Shown: positions 27,302 through 38,329 of the stretch, in pieces
Numbering within the stretch: position 1 is the first letter of the stretch
How the letters are laid out: each line of letters opens with the position of its first letter
Position numbers and translations under genes: made by a program
From: Saksenaea vasiformis B4078
Taxonomy: Eukaryota; Mucoromycota; Mucoromycetes; Mucorales; Saksenaeaceae
Direction of reading: 5' to 3'
NCBI GenBank assembly: GCA_000697055.1
Contig: JNDT01002407.1
Location: 1 to 53,999 of the forward strand
Length of the DNA stretch: 53,999 bases
Notes under the pieces: model-generated
The model's input: the letters and a program-made list of their open reading frames with translations, nothing else
What the model was told of the DNA's origin: nothing
Databases searched by the model: none

Positions 27302-28597
27302 TTAGAGTGTATTCATTGGTGATCGGTTATTGGCTGTAGATAAAGCATCCAGCAGCATCTCGAAAAAAATGTCTTGATTGATATCTGTCGCTACATGGAC
27401 ATTGCGGACAGATGATTTGTTGTAAATGTCACACACCTTTGGCGGGGTATAAGTTAAAACTTATTTAGGATATCAGCCTTGTCTTACCGTCTGACCAAGC
27501 GTATTTCCGTCTGCTGTCACTACCTCAACATGCATTGGCTTTACCGTAAAAATCTCTGGTGCAATCAAATAAGCAACTGCACAGGGATCGTGAAGTGGTG
27601 GCCCTTCGTGGAATCCGAAAACAGTTTCATATGTCGTCTTAAAAAACAGCAAAAGGTCTCTGACCAAACGGCAGAAGGTGCTCTGGCCAAGTCGTTCGTC
27701 CATTTTGGCTAAAATAGTCTCCGTGACGATGGCTTGATGCGTTACTTCGAGTGGAATCATGTAATTTGGTACACCCGCATGCGTCACGATCTGGGCCGCT
27801 TCCGGGTCAGCCTACCGATAGGGATTAAGCTGAGTACGTACTGTCTAAAGAAGGAAGAGAAGAACGCCTTACGAGAATATTGAACTCGGCAGCCGGGGAC
27901 CAATTTCCAGGACCAATCGAACCGCCCATGAAAATGATTTTTTCAATTTTAGGTTTGACTTCAGGAAACAAAGTCAGTAACAAAGCATAGTTTGTCAGTG
28001 GTCCAGTGGCTATCAAATTCACTTTCCGAGGTGATTGCAGAAGTAATTCGGCTAAGTGAACCACAGCCTTCTTGCCATGCAATATGTACGACGGATCCAT
28101 CTCCGGTAAGTTACTTGGACCAGCCAACCCCGATTCTCCATGAATAGCAGGCGCCGTTAACAGTGGCCGCATAATCGGCTTTTTGGTGCAAGTTAGCATC
28201 TTAGCTCTGGTTCGAATCACGTATCACCTTTTCTTGACCGGGGACAATTTTAATATCCTGTAATCCTGCTGCTTTGGTAAACACGGCTGCGTTGCGCAAT
28301 GTCTTTTCGTGCGTTTGATTTCCAAACGTCTGTAAAAAAAAAAAGAAAGAAAGAAAGATGTTATTACTGTGCAATGGATTTTACTAGACGAAATACAGTG
28401 GAAATGCCTAGAAGTTCTAGGTGTGGGCTGTACCCTATGGAGAAATTTAACTACGCGTCTCTTTTTCTAAGAAGATAAGGTTACCTGCCAGTACAATGGC
28501 AAATGCATCGTCATGACCTACGCAATCCAGTAAGTATGTTTCGTACATTATGGCGTGTCATACCAGGATCGCAATCTAGCCACGCAAGATGTTTCAT
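27302..28597 (-). CDS. URH1: inosine-uridine preferring nucleoside hydrolase
   Basis: Calcium-dependent N-ribohydrolase that splits nucleosides to ribose and base, a salvage step. The metal-binding N-terminal motif DCDPGHDDA is assembled only after splicing a 34-bp first exon (28,564-28,597) to a 33-bp second exon (28,485-28,517) and a short third exon (GYSPHLELLGIST). Later motifs are FGNQTHEKT, PAIHGESGL, LIATGPLTN, IIFMGGSIG and the catalytic-His motif LHDPCAVAYL. The last exon encodes VCDIYNKS and ends with TAA at 27302-27304. All phases fit. A naive start at the ATG near 28,540, lying inside the first intron, would destroy the Asp cluster, so the start at 28597 is favoured. Confidence 0.92.
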
Positions 28598-29000
28598 TTC
28601 GTGCAGAAGCAAAGGGGAAGAAAAATTAAAGACCGTATGACCATCAGATCTCAAAAAGGCAACAAAAATCCCGCCTCCAAATGGGCTTCACGCGGGGAAA
28701 GTAATGGTTCTTCTTACGGTAATATAACAGTAGTGGTCTTGTACTCCAATTCTCTCACGTAGCGACCAGACGTAGAATGCTTCTATTTGACACATAGAAA
28801 GGCGAAAAGCAGAGCTTTTATTTGGTGGACTCTGTTGTTCATCGATCGCGTCCCTGGGAAGGATATCAGTTGCATAACACTGTACTTAGGTTGATTAGGG
28901 GAAACAACGGTTTGTTTGTCGACACTCAGTTTTCAAAGTTCAAACAATGTGAAACGTCTGTCCTTTTCATTTTTTCAGATTCATAATCAATACCGTAAAT
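28598..29000. other. intergenic, promoter of the nucleoside hydrolase
   Basis: About 400 bp between two minus-strand genes. Nothing beyond ordinary AT-rich spacer is seen. Confidence 0.6.
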
Positions 29001-32000
29001 CTACCATAGTTGCAGCATTTCCTCTGGCCACTGGCCACTATTTCTGGCCTCCCAGTATCCGCCTTTGTACTGCCAAGACTCTCCTGTTTCTGCAGTTGGA
29101 TCCGACCGTAGCTCAAACCACAAAGGCATCCATGGTTTACCATCCATCTCAAACTTCCGTCTCCTTTCTCGCTGTAACTGTTCTACACGCAATTTTTCGT
29201 CATCTGCTGCTGCAACGTCGCCTAACCTGCAGATTAATCATGGAGAAATACAAAGAAATTCGTTACCATTTTCAAATAAACGTTGATCAGGCCGATATCG
29301 TGTATCCGTCTTTGGCAGCTTTCCTCGCTCTATCTCGGTAATCTCATTCAGTTCCATACAGAATTTTGTAAAACCATAATAATCTTGATGATTTTCCACT
29401 TCGGGTGGTACACATCGCCATAGCACCGTGTATTGATCCTTTCCGATCACCTCGGATAACGTATCGCTCCACTTGCCAACAATTTCACGCTGTTTTCCTC
29501 CAGCAGCATCATACAAATAGATAATTACTCCGTTACGATCCGTCGGCACCCCTCCAAAGAAACCTCCTCCTGTGGATTCTTTAAATGTAACAATTGCATA
29601 TTCCCCTGTTGCATGGTTTGTGACGCGCATCTCACCCACATGCTCAAGATACTTTGATCCAGCGATCATGTTACGTATCCAGCTGGATGGCTTATTGTAC
29701 GTGAAATGATCAGCATGTCCAGATAACGTCACGCGAACGGCTCCTTCCGAAATAAGTTCCTACGAACGCATCAATCCACTCGTACCGCGCACTATTCTAT
29801 TTTACCATTGATTTGCCTACAAGCTAGAAATATTAGTATACCATGACCCTATCAATCCGTGAGCTCTAACCCCAAAACTTTGTTTTCCCTTGAGAAGACT
29901 GCTGGAATCGAAACGATTTGGATTCTGCATGACACTATATTCATTTGTTTTAGTTTGACCTACGTATCCGGGATCTCTCGCTCCTACCGCCATAATATTT
30001 GGATTATGTGACACCTTCTCCGACATGAACCGGAAGCCTTTGTCAGGTCGAATACATTCGTACGTCTCACTCATCATAGGATTAAATAGCTTCCTCCCAG
30101 TACGATACTGAGAAGATGCATAACCAGAAACTGCGAATACGGATACGTACATCAGCCGATCCAAGGAATTCTCCATCATGCATGCTTTATCAAGCAGATC
30201 AGAGTACTCCAGTTCCTCGCAGAGGCGTTGCAACAGGTTGAGCGGCTCGTTAAGACTAACAGGCATGGCAATGGTGGATAGGTCCTTGCCTACATGCTTT
30301 CGAAGGATAGAAAGAGGTGAAACACTGTGTCCAGCGACAGGATGAGGCAATATGGCGCGTCGCGTCAGCTGCTTGCAAGTGGTGATGATGGATTCAGAAT
30401 GCGGCGCTAGAAAGAGAAAGGTTGATATTAGGAACATGTGGTGGTCTTATTTACCTGCTGCACTCTCGTCTTCATCCTCACCATCCGAACCAGGAGCATC
30501 GTTTGTAACAACCGCATCCTCGTCATCATCGTCGTCACCACTGAGCACAAAGTCTTCGGCGTCGTAAAAGGTATCCGATTGAACAGAGGTACGATACGAA
30601 TAAAAGCTGGGAGATCGATGCGACCCAGTGTCTCCTCCTTTCAAATATCCTTCTGCACTATTATCAGAGAGAGCGAAAGAGAAAGAGAGTGAAAGACATA
30701 CCTGATACAGGAGAAGGGGAGGAAGCATTTGGCCATGGACGCTGTTGTTTTTCGAAGGATTCCGAGACCTGGTCTCGCGCATCAGATAACCGTTTGATCG
30801 TTTGAATTAATTTTTCGCAGATAGCATTTTGCTGAGCGTGATGTTGCGCGTACTGCTCGATTTGTGATACATCTTGCACCTGAGGTGTGCTGCTAGGAAC
30901 AGGTGCGGAAAGGCTGCTGGAGGCGCGCTTGAATGGAAATCGTTTCTTGGATGGTGAAGTTGTGGGAGTGATTAGACTTATGCATTGGTCGTTACCATTA
31001 TTCTTCGCTCCCAAAATGCCCTTTAATTCATCCACGGTATCGCTGAGCATCTTGATTTCTTCATTTAATTTTGCAAGACCCTGGGCTATATCGTGTTGTT
31101 CTGGTTCCTGCACCGTCATGGTGGGTGGTACATGCAATTCGCTATCCGCCAAAAGCCAACTTCCATCGACGAGAATACCCATGTCCGGACTAATATTACT
31201 GTTGCAAAATGCTCGTCGTTTTCGGAAACAATCGATCCAGGCTTCAAACGCTTCCGATGTAAGGGCTTTCAAATGATAAATCGTGGTACCCGAGTCCACA
31301 TGAATTGTACGTCGTTTTGGATAAATGGCAATAGTTGATAGCAGGATCTGTATGGATCCTCGTTTGATGGCATTCGGATTCACGGAGTATGTCAAGATAC
31401 CCGAAGGTAGTAATTCAAACCATCGTTTAGCCCAACCTAGGATAAACCATGAACGCCAGAAAATTCAAAATACAACCTCTACTATTTTACCTTGCATTCG
31501 CTTGCGTCTTTTCTTCAGAAGCCATCCACTCATGTCACATGGCGCTCTGGATTGGTTTTCGAAATCGTCTTCTTCATCCGTGGATACAGAAAACGTCAAC
31601 GTTTTGGACGTGTTTCTCGAGAACGTGTTATCTATCAAGGTTTCCATTCAGATATTATAAACGCAGGCCTTTTCCCCCCTTGTTTACCGAAGATCAGCAC
31701 GTAGTTTCCTGGTTCTTCTGCTTTGTACGATCCCGAGACCGGCTCGGAGGAGGAAGAGTTCACATGCTTGATGGGAATGATTTCGATAAAATCCTTATCT
31801 ATCAGGTTCATTGATGCCATTGATTTTCGTCTACGAGCACCAGCAGACTCGTGATGACCGATATGGGATGATAAGCTGGAAGGCATGTACAGTGAGCTGC
31901 GTCTCACGTCTATTCGTTCAGCTGTATTTTCGGGAAAATTCACCGAAATAGGCGAAATTTGAGCGGACATGAAAGGATGATCTTCATCCTCACCATCATC

Positions 32001-32288
32001 ACAGTTACTACTGTTACAATGTGTCGAAATCAAAGGGAGAGACGATTTACGTTGTTTTGCTAGTTTATAAGTGCCTGTGGTTGTTGGAGATGAAGTGTCA
32101 TCTGGTGAATCTTGTAGTAACGTAGAGGGCGTCTTGGAAGCTGCCATGGGAGGTCCTGCTCGGTAAAACAGGCCAAACGAGATATTTTTCTTCTTCGTCG
32201 AGAATTGCCATTGTAATGTTATACCAGGTCGTTGTATATAGACATAGTGTTCATACACATCGCGGGGTTGAATACGAATCTCGGGCAT
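29001..32288 (-). CDS. oxysterol-binding-related protein, Osh3-like (GOLD-PH-ORD)
   Basis: Lipid-transfer protein of the OSBP/ORP family working at ER contact sites. The ATG at 32288 is preceded in frame by a stop 15 codons upstream. Domain order: N-terminal GOLD-like domain (VQRPG-type YIQRPGITLQW, STKKKNISFGL), Ser/Asp-rich linker, PH domain (MSGWLLKKRRKRMQG to AWIDCFRKRRAF), a coiled-coil and Ser/Pro linker, an acidic patch before the ORD (run of Asp plus DGEDEDES, a position where FFAT-like motifs often sit) and a C-terminal ORD (PVSLNEPLN, ENSLDRLMY, RTGRKLFNPMMSETYE, GVPTDRNG). This matches the architecture of yeast Osh3. The ORD fingerprint reads EKVSHNPNIMA rather than the usual EQVSHHPP type. 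About seven exons; the last ends WPEEMLQLW with a stop at 29001-29003. Confidence 0.9.
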
Positions 32289-33598
32289 GAATGGGATGGA
32301 CAGAAAGGGAGATCTTCCCTGGGCTGTTTCCGTCTAAATAAGGTTTTGCTATCGACTTTTTTGTCAGGAGGTACATCTTATCCAAAGCTAGATGGCGCAC
32401 ACTGGGGAAAAAATGGCGAGAGTGTTTCACTTTTGGATAGCACGAGCCAGGATGCTAACATGAAGCACTTCTCGATACCCATATCCAATAAACAAAATCG
32501 TGATGACACTATGGCATATCGCTTTCTGCATAAGGGTGTCCCAGGGGAAGTCAATGGATGGGACGAAGACGAGCTGAGAAAAAAAGATTTGGCAGATTAC
32601 AGTCGTACCTAAAGGTATAGATGGAAATATTGGACTTTGAAGATGTGTTATCTTACATTGACACCAGTTTTGTCCCGAGAGCAAATACGTTTACATCGAA
32701 TCAAAGATATATTGCGCTGGTTCACAGCAAACAGGTTTTCCAATGCACCAATTGGTACGCGCAAAATAGCAATGTTTAAGGGACGCATGAATCCCTTTTT
32801 TCTTTCTTCGGCTTCGTTTTCTAAATAAAACGTGCCCAGTACGTGCTGGGATAGACTACGCGGAATTATTCATTTCTTCTGATCTGTGGTTCAGTTTACC
32901 GACGCAAGATAAAGACCTTTACCATTCTTTGAAGCCATCAACCCCATCCAAAGCCGATTAGGTACTACAGCAGATTTCACATTATAAAAACATTAAACAG
33001 CTTGCCTAAACTAACGATTCTCCAAAATCTACACCTATCACGGCAATCAGTCATATCAAGCTCTTGTTATATTTGCTACAAACTATCTGACCGTCGTCGC
33101 CATAATCCTCACGAAATGACCGACCGACTGTCATCATAGTTATCTATTTAGACTTTTAGTGCATATCATCTCAACATTGTCGGTGATTTTTTTGTAAAAG
33201 CTCATACATCTTCACTCTTTCATCTATGTCGAAATGATGCAGAGGAAGGCATAGATGAACAAAAGCTAAGATGTGAGGGAATAACCAAATGAAGAATATT
33301 TTATTTTATGTACACCGTAAGTCGACCACGATTACGTTTGTATGCCAATTATGGATGATTGATGTCCATAAGGGAAGCCGGTACAGTGCTTGCCGTAGCT
33401 TATCTTGGTTCTGGAAACGGTTGGTATCTTGTCTTGTACGCGTTTGTCTGATCAAGTAAAACCAAAAAAAAAAAAAAAAGGGAAGAGAGATCCCTTATTC
33501 CTTTTAAAGCTTTTATCTTTCCATCCGACACGCCTTTCTCTTTCTCACAAAGTGCCTATTCTGTTCGGTACGCTTTTTTTTTTGTCGTTGACACGCAA
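32289..33598. other. intergenic with possible coding debris
   Basis: About 1.3 kb upstream of the ORP gene. A plus-strand stretch at about 32,365-32,612 and another at 32,637-32,828 have protein-like composition (GWDEDELRKKDL; REQIRLHRIKDILRWF) but are cut by stops and have no start or splice context I can defend. They may be remnants of a lost gene. The rest holds poly(A) and poly(T) runs. Confidence 0.35.
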
Positions 33599-33709
33599 AT
33601 GGCAATCGGACTTGTAGCATTTATGCATCCGCCATTGATCCTATTACTGCGGCATTTATACGATGGTAATCCGCGTAAGTACATTCATCCAAACGCAACT
33701 ACTACAATA

Positions 33710-33728
33710 CACACACGCACACACACAC
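33710..33728. repeat. CA microsatellite
   Basis: A short CA-repeat of about nine units with one interruption lies at 33,710-33,728, in a pyrimidine-rich non-coding stretch. Confidence 0.8.
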
Positions 33729-34317
33729 TTTTTTTCTCGTATCCTTGATAAACGGTGCGCTGTCCTGGACGATGACATAACGCGCTGGGATTGATTTCTC
33801 AAGAAGTCTTTAAAAAGCCGTTTTTTTTTTCCTTTTTGTGTTTTTTTCTCTTTCGTTTATATCTTCTTTTTGGTAAGTCTTCCCTTTTTTATACTTCTTG
33901 TTGTACTCAGTGTCGGAGGCCAACATCATCATTATACGTTCTTGTTGTCCTGGCCAGACATACAAGACGTTGCAAAGAGCTGGCCACTCTTTGCTGATGA
34001 TGCCGACAAAAAAGCTTTTTTTTTTATATTTCCTTTTTCCCTCTCTTTTTTTTCTTGTTCTTTTTTTTAACTTTATCTTTTATGTCATTTTCCTTCTTTT
34101 TTATTATTATTATTACTGCTTTCACCTTTTCATTATTCTCTTGTCGCAACAAAACTTGTCCGTAAGTTATTTTTCAAACAAAACCTTTTTTTTACGTTAC
34201 TTTAGTTTCCGGAACCACGCGTATCTCGCGTTTTTGACGCGTTTCTATTTATTTCAATAAGGTGTGCTTTAGGAATCGTTCGATCATTTATTCTTTTCTA
34301 ATTAACTCCCATTTCAG

Positions 34318-34692
34318 ATCTCGACATGCTCTTTTGAGAGTACGGTCTCCATTTACACGTCGGGCTCTGAAACTTCCACCTTTTGTCGAGGGCAGTACCA
34401 TTCACTTGATTCTTCCCATTCATTCACATGTCAACTAGAGATCGTCACCGACATTGCTCCATTCACTTCTGCGTCGGTATTATGCAAGAACACAAATGCC
34501 GATCAATCAGGTACGCTTTTAGTACTTGTTTGTTTCACAAAGTGTAACCCAGCTATTATAGTTTCCCACTCCGGGGCAGGGACCATAAACGGATCTCATG
34601 TACGTTGGAGTTACGGCGTAGATCGACCTTCCTTTCGCTTCCAGGATGATCCCCCACAGAGATTGGTGCCATATTCCCGCATATTCTACTGA
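34318..34692 (+). CDS. 3' exons of a small spliced gene, possibly a secreted protein
   Basis: Two exons can be supported: 34,318-34,510 (after TTTCAG, ending before GTACGC) and 34,562-34,692 (after TATAG, ending in TGA). They join in phase (TCA G plus TT gives Val) and give a Ser/Thr-rich chain with four or five cysteines (STCSFEST, TFCRGQYH, FTCQLE, VLCKN), an INGS N-glycosylation sequon and a short end PYSRIFY. The composition suggests an extracellular or cell-wall protein. Upstream exons are uncertain: a strong donor (CC|GTAAGT at 34,162) in matching phase ends an open stretch from 33,898, but most of it is T-rich and would encode a solid run of Phe, Leu and Tyr. An earlier candidate first exon begins at 33,599 with a hydrophobic leader. 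No family was recognised. Confidence 0.4.
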   Translation: MSTCSFESTVSIYTSGSETSTFCRGQYHSLDSSHSFTCQLEIVTDIAPFTSASVLCKNTNADQSGTLLVLVCFTKCNPAIIVSHSGAGTINGSHVRWSYGVDRPSFRFQDDPPQRLVPYSRIFY

Positions 34693-35920
34693 GTATTCCT
34701 CGACCGGTATTCCTCTTCAAAGGTATGTCTATTACGTTCATTTTTTTTCTTATTTACTAATTATTTTGAACAGACCTTGCGCTACGGGCTACGGTATGGT
34801 GGGTAGATAACAACCCGCCATACGTATCCATTCCTTTTTTTTTTTAGAGACTCAGGGAAGTTAGACTATGCAAACCAAGACCGAGGCTTGACACCATATG
34901 CATCGCTGGTCCTTCGATTGGTCGCCGTCCAGTAACTAGTACGCTAGTTGCCGTGCCAATCCTCAAAGTCGTCCCTAAGGATTTCGGTCCTTTTGGCTGA
35001 TGGGTTTCTGAAGGAGGAGGAAACTTATTAGTAGGTAACTTCTGTTATCTGGCGCATTGTCTTAGGATTTGATGATTCCCGTCCCGGGATGACTCTACAT
35101 GGTCTTAAGGTGATCTTTTTTTGGGATTTCGCGTGTCCATTGGATCATCGTGCTCCTTTGGGTTGGGTAACGGCTTCCCGGGTTTATTCCTGGATTGGAG
35201 CTTCAGCTGACTGGTTCTCACCTTTATGGAGTTGGCCAACACGCGCGGGCAGGTCATGTTCCCAAGGAGCTATCCTTAAACTACGTGGCAGCGTGCGTTC
35301 TTAGGGCAGTTGGTCTCCGGATTGATTGTTCTTTGGGTTAAGCATCTTGCTTGGCTGGTTATCCCTTCATTGGGCTAGCCTGCGCACGTCTCAAGACTTC
35401 TGTCTTGTGGGGATGGTAGGTTCCCAGAGATGATTCTTTAAAATACCTCCGTTTTAGCTGACTTTGCCTTGAAAGTCGGTTAACGTATGTTCCTGTGGGT
35501 CCGGTCTACAGGGTCAGACTGGTTCTAGGCGCTGAATCATCTGAATAGCTTTCACTCCGGTGTGTTAGCCGACATGCGCTTTAGAGCTTGACGTATGATT
35601 AGTTGGGTGTATGCTCTTCTGGTTGTGCGCTCCTGGTTCGAACTGGTTTGCATGACGCCAGAGATTCATTTCTAAAGTTCGTGCACAACCGCTGGCTCTT
35701 GAGGTAAGAGTTGGCAAACCCCGGCACGGTCCTGATGGCATTTGCCTGTTGGGCTGGATGACGTCCATCTGGGTTCAGTTGGTGTACGGTTCTGGCTTTG
35801 TGGGGGGCCATTCTGGAGGTGGGTTGAATCTCGCCAACGATCAACCCATGGGTTCCCGATGCATCTGTCACGGTGATGGGATGATGCCGCCGGATGAATG
35901 GCTCGTTCAGCGAACGAGTT

Positions 35921-35968
35921 CAACAAGGCGAACAACAAGGCGAACAACAAGGCGAACAACAAGACGAA
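35921..35968. repeat. 12-bp tandem repeat
   Basis: Four consecutive units of CAACAAGGCGAA (the fourth with one change to CAACAAGACGAA) lie from 35,921 to 35,968, then decay into GAAGACGAACAAGACGAACG up to about 35,990. The related GAACAAGACGAGCG recurs at 36,288-36,303. In one frame it would encode EQQG repeats, but no gene surrounds it. Confidence 0.85.
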
Positions 35969-37877
35969 GAAGACGAACAAGACGAACGAGCGTGGCGAGA
36001 AAGCGTGGCGGACAGACGTGGCGAACAGGCGAGCCAATCAGCGAGACAAATAACAAGACGAGCAAAGAAGAGTAACGAGGAATGTGAGTAGCACACTACC
36101 TATATCGCTCACAGCACGTATACCTTTTTCGGTAGCCTTTCTGTAAAATACTAGTGTAGCTAGGAAATAAAGAGTTTTCTCACCAATCTTTTTGGTCTAC
36201 GCTCGACCTCGCTATAGCATATGTGGCCTCGGCGACCCATTACATTACCTTAGCTTTGGTGAACACGTAAAAAAAAAAAAAGGCGGACGAACAAGACGAG
36301 CGATCTCAGCCAATCGGCATTGATCCGATCTTCCGCCCTGTGAATACAAGCGAACCAACCGGTGTATGCTTTCCCGCTTCCATCTGCATCGCCCGCGCTA
36401 CATACGGACCTCCGTCTCGCATCGTGTCTTGCAAATGCTCTCTGCTTTTACGTTCCCTACCTTTTCTTTCTTTTTCTCTCTCAAGGCTTCGCGCCTCTGA
36501 GATCAAAAGAGGTCGGCTGTGCTTAGACGGCACCGTGGTTGAAGAGTCATGGTCTCTGTCGGTCGTCGACGGCAGGCTGTGTGGATATCCTGTGAGAATC
36601 GAGGTATCGTGGTAGATCCAAGCTGGACGGTGCTCACCCGTTGTAGGCTTTTGTTCCGGCTCACGTTGTGCGGATTAGCGTAGAGAGCTAGTGGAGAACT
36701 CATGTAGGCGCAAGGGGAGGGCCTAGCGGCTGGAGAGGCACAAACACTGGAGGGGGGTTCGGATTGGAGAGTCGCAATAGGCGTCATCCTCGGGGTTTGG
36801 CAAAGTGAATGCTCTCAATCACTCGGACCTGTCTGCTGTCAAGAAGGGTGATCACCGATGCATGTGACAAAGACGCCCTGGAACATCTACGTTGCAATTC
36901 TTTACATCTTAACCGCGCTATTGCTTGTGTTGTGGCCAGAGTTGATGTCGGTAAATGCGGGCGCACGAGATGATCCACGTTGTCTGACCCACAACGGCCG
37001 GGCTCGTACAGGGCGAACGCGCCTTGTTGCGGGACGTAAGGCGCATCATGCCACACTGAAACGGGGAAAGGCAGATGTTAGCATATTCTTGTCTTAGTCT
37101 GGAGGCGATTGTCAACAGATGCTAGAGTGAGTTGCTCGATAAGCTATGAAGATGACTAGTTCAGAATCATGGTGCTATGTTTTTGGAAATTCCTTTAATA
37201 CACAATAGTTTTTCCCTATAATTCTGCGTCAGTCAAAGATTACTTGGTGCTTATTCATAATGGGCTCTGCACTGAGAAGTGATTCTTTTTACGATTTTGC
37301 CATGCTAAGACTTGTATTTCGTGCTCTTTCATTTTGCCTTCTTGTCAGAGATGGAGTTCATTTGCCTCACAAAAGACAGATTAGGTAGCCGGATACGATG
37401 TGCAGTTAAGGGGAACGCTGGTCTTCCTTTTAACTTTGGCGCTACTTCATCAACGAAACATCGCGGGTGCGTATTATGGTTGATAATCGGTCGCGAATTT
37501 CCTGCATTTCCTTGTACATGGTCATGAAGCTATACCGCGCGCTAGTGGAAGTGCACATGGCTACAAAGAACATGGGGTCATGGAGAAAACAATCGATCGG
37601 GAACACGGCCAACGCTGCACTTTTAGACCCACCTTAACCTTCAACTGGTGAGACGGTGCCAACGAGTTCAAGAGCAAGGGCGGTTGCGACCATACCCGTT
37701 CTGAGCGTGAGACTCTCTCTCGCAACGTGAGTTTCTATTCCAATGCACTCCTAGAGCTTGGGGATTGAATGGCATGTCCACACGTCAGGACAACGTGAAG
37801 AGTACCTGTTCGAGGCACGAGTGGATAACGTCGTTAGTTGAGAGCCAGCAAACGAACGGATGTACTTACTCCTTCTT

Positions 37878-38206
37878 CCGCAATTCTTGATTTTAGATAC
37901 TGTAGACTGAAAGCATCGATACTCGAGAGTCCTCGAGCAAGTTGGACTGGCGGATAAGTTCTCGGGATGGCTAGGGCAGACGACACGAAATTTCCTGAAT
38001 TAAAAAGCTCAGAAAGCTCAAGCAAGAATCCACTTCAGTGTTTCCTTTTTTCCCTTCATTAGCGGCTGGGAGACGCTCATACGAGCGATACGCAGAAAAA
38101 CGAATAAGCGTCTTATTGCAGGATTGATTTCACGGCTGGTAATCTCATGGTAAAACAGCACACTACCCAACGTATCTATCAAGTCGTATGCTATACAGAA
38201 ATTCAT
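37878..38206 (-). other. coding-like fragments of an unknown gene
   Basis: Two minus-strand stretches in different frames have protein-like composition: 38,018-38,206 (FYHEITSREINPAIRRLF) and 37,878-38,025 (LSSIDAFSLQYLKSRIAEEG). The second ends at a perfect donor, GTAAGT. The first is preceded by a CTGATTCAG acceptor-like sequence. I could not find an intron that joins them in phase, so this is either a gene with structure I missed or a frameshifted remnant. Family unknown. Confidence 0.3.
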
Positions 38207-38329
38207 AACCTGAATCAGTTGCAGAGTAGTGTAAAGCGCGGTAGATACAATGAGAACGCACTTTGTGCGTTACTTTATTCTTTTTGCTTTTTGAGGTCCG
38301 CCATCAAGCGTGACCAAAATCAATAAACT

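Larger units (their letters stand above)
34693..38329. other. 3.6-kb degenerate, gene-poor region
   Basis: Between about 34,850 and 35,900 the plus strand is noticeably G/T-rich, with many stops in all frames, unlike the neighbouring genes. It looks like decayed mobile DNA, but I could not identify an element. A 12-bp tandem repeat sits at 35,921. 36,300-37,100 has mixed composition without a convincing frame. 37,100-37,830 shows nothing. Minus-strand coding-like fragments at 37,878-38,206 are listed separately. Confidence 0.4.

Noticed and set aside
28190..28230. GGTTCGAATC resembling a tRNA T-loop
   Set aside because: No cloverleaf can be drawn around it. It lies at the edge of an exon of the nucleoside hydrolase.
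33791..34260. Phe/Leu-rich open frames suggesting a multi-pass membrane protein
   Set aside because: They come from poly-T stretches in several frames at once. Composition alone explains them, and only the downstream exons are supportable.
35599..35871. Minus-strand TDASG resembling a retroelement RNase H motif
   Set aside because: Only five residues agree; no other RNase H or reverse transcriptase motif is near, and the frame ends soon after.
35921..35990. CRISPR-like repeat array
   Set aside because: The 12-bp units are directly adjacent with no spacers, and the genome is eukaryotic. It is an ordinary tandem repeat.
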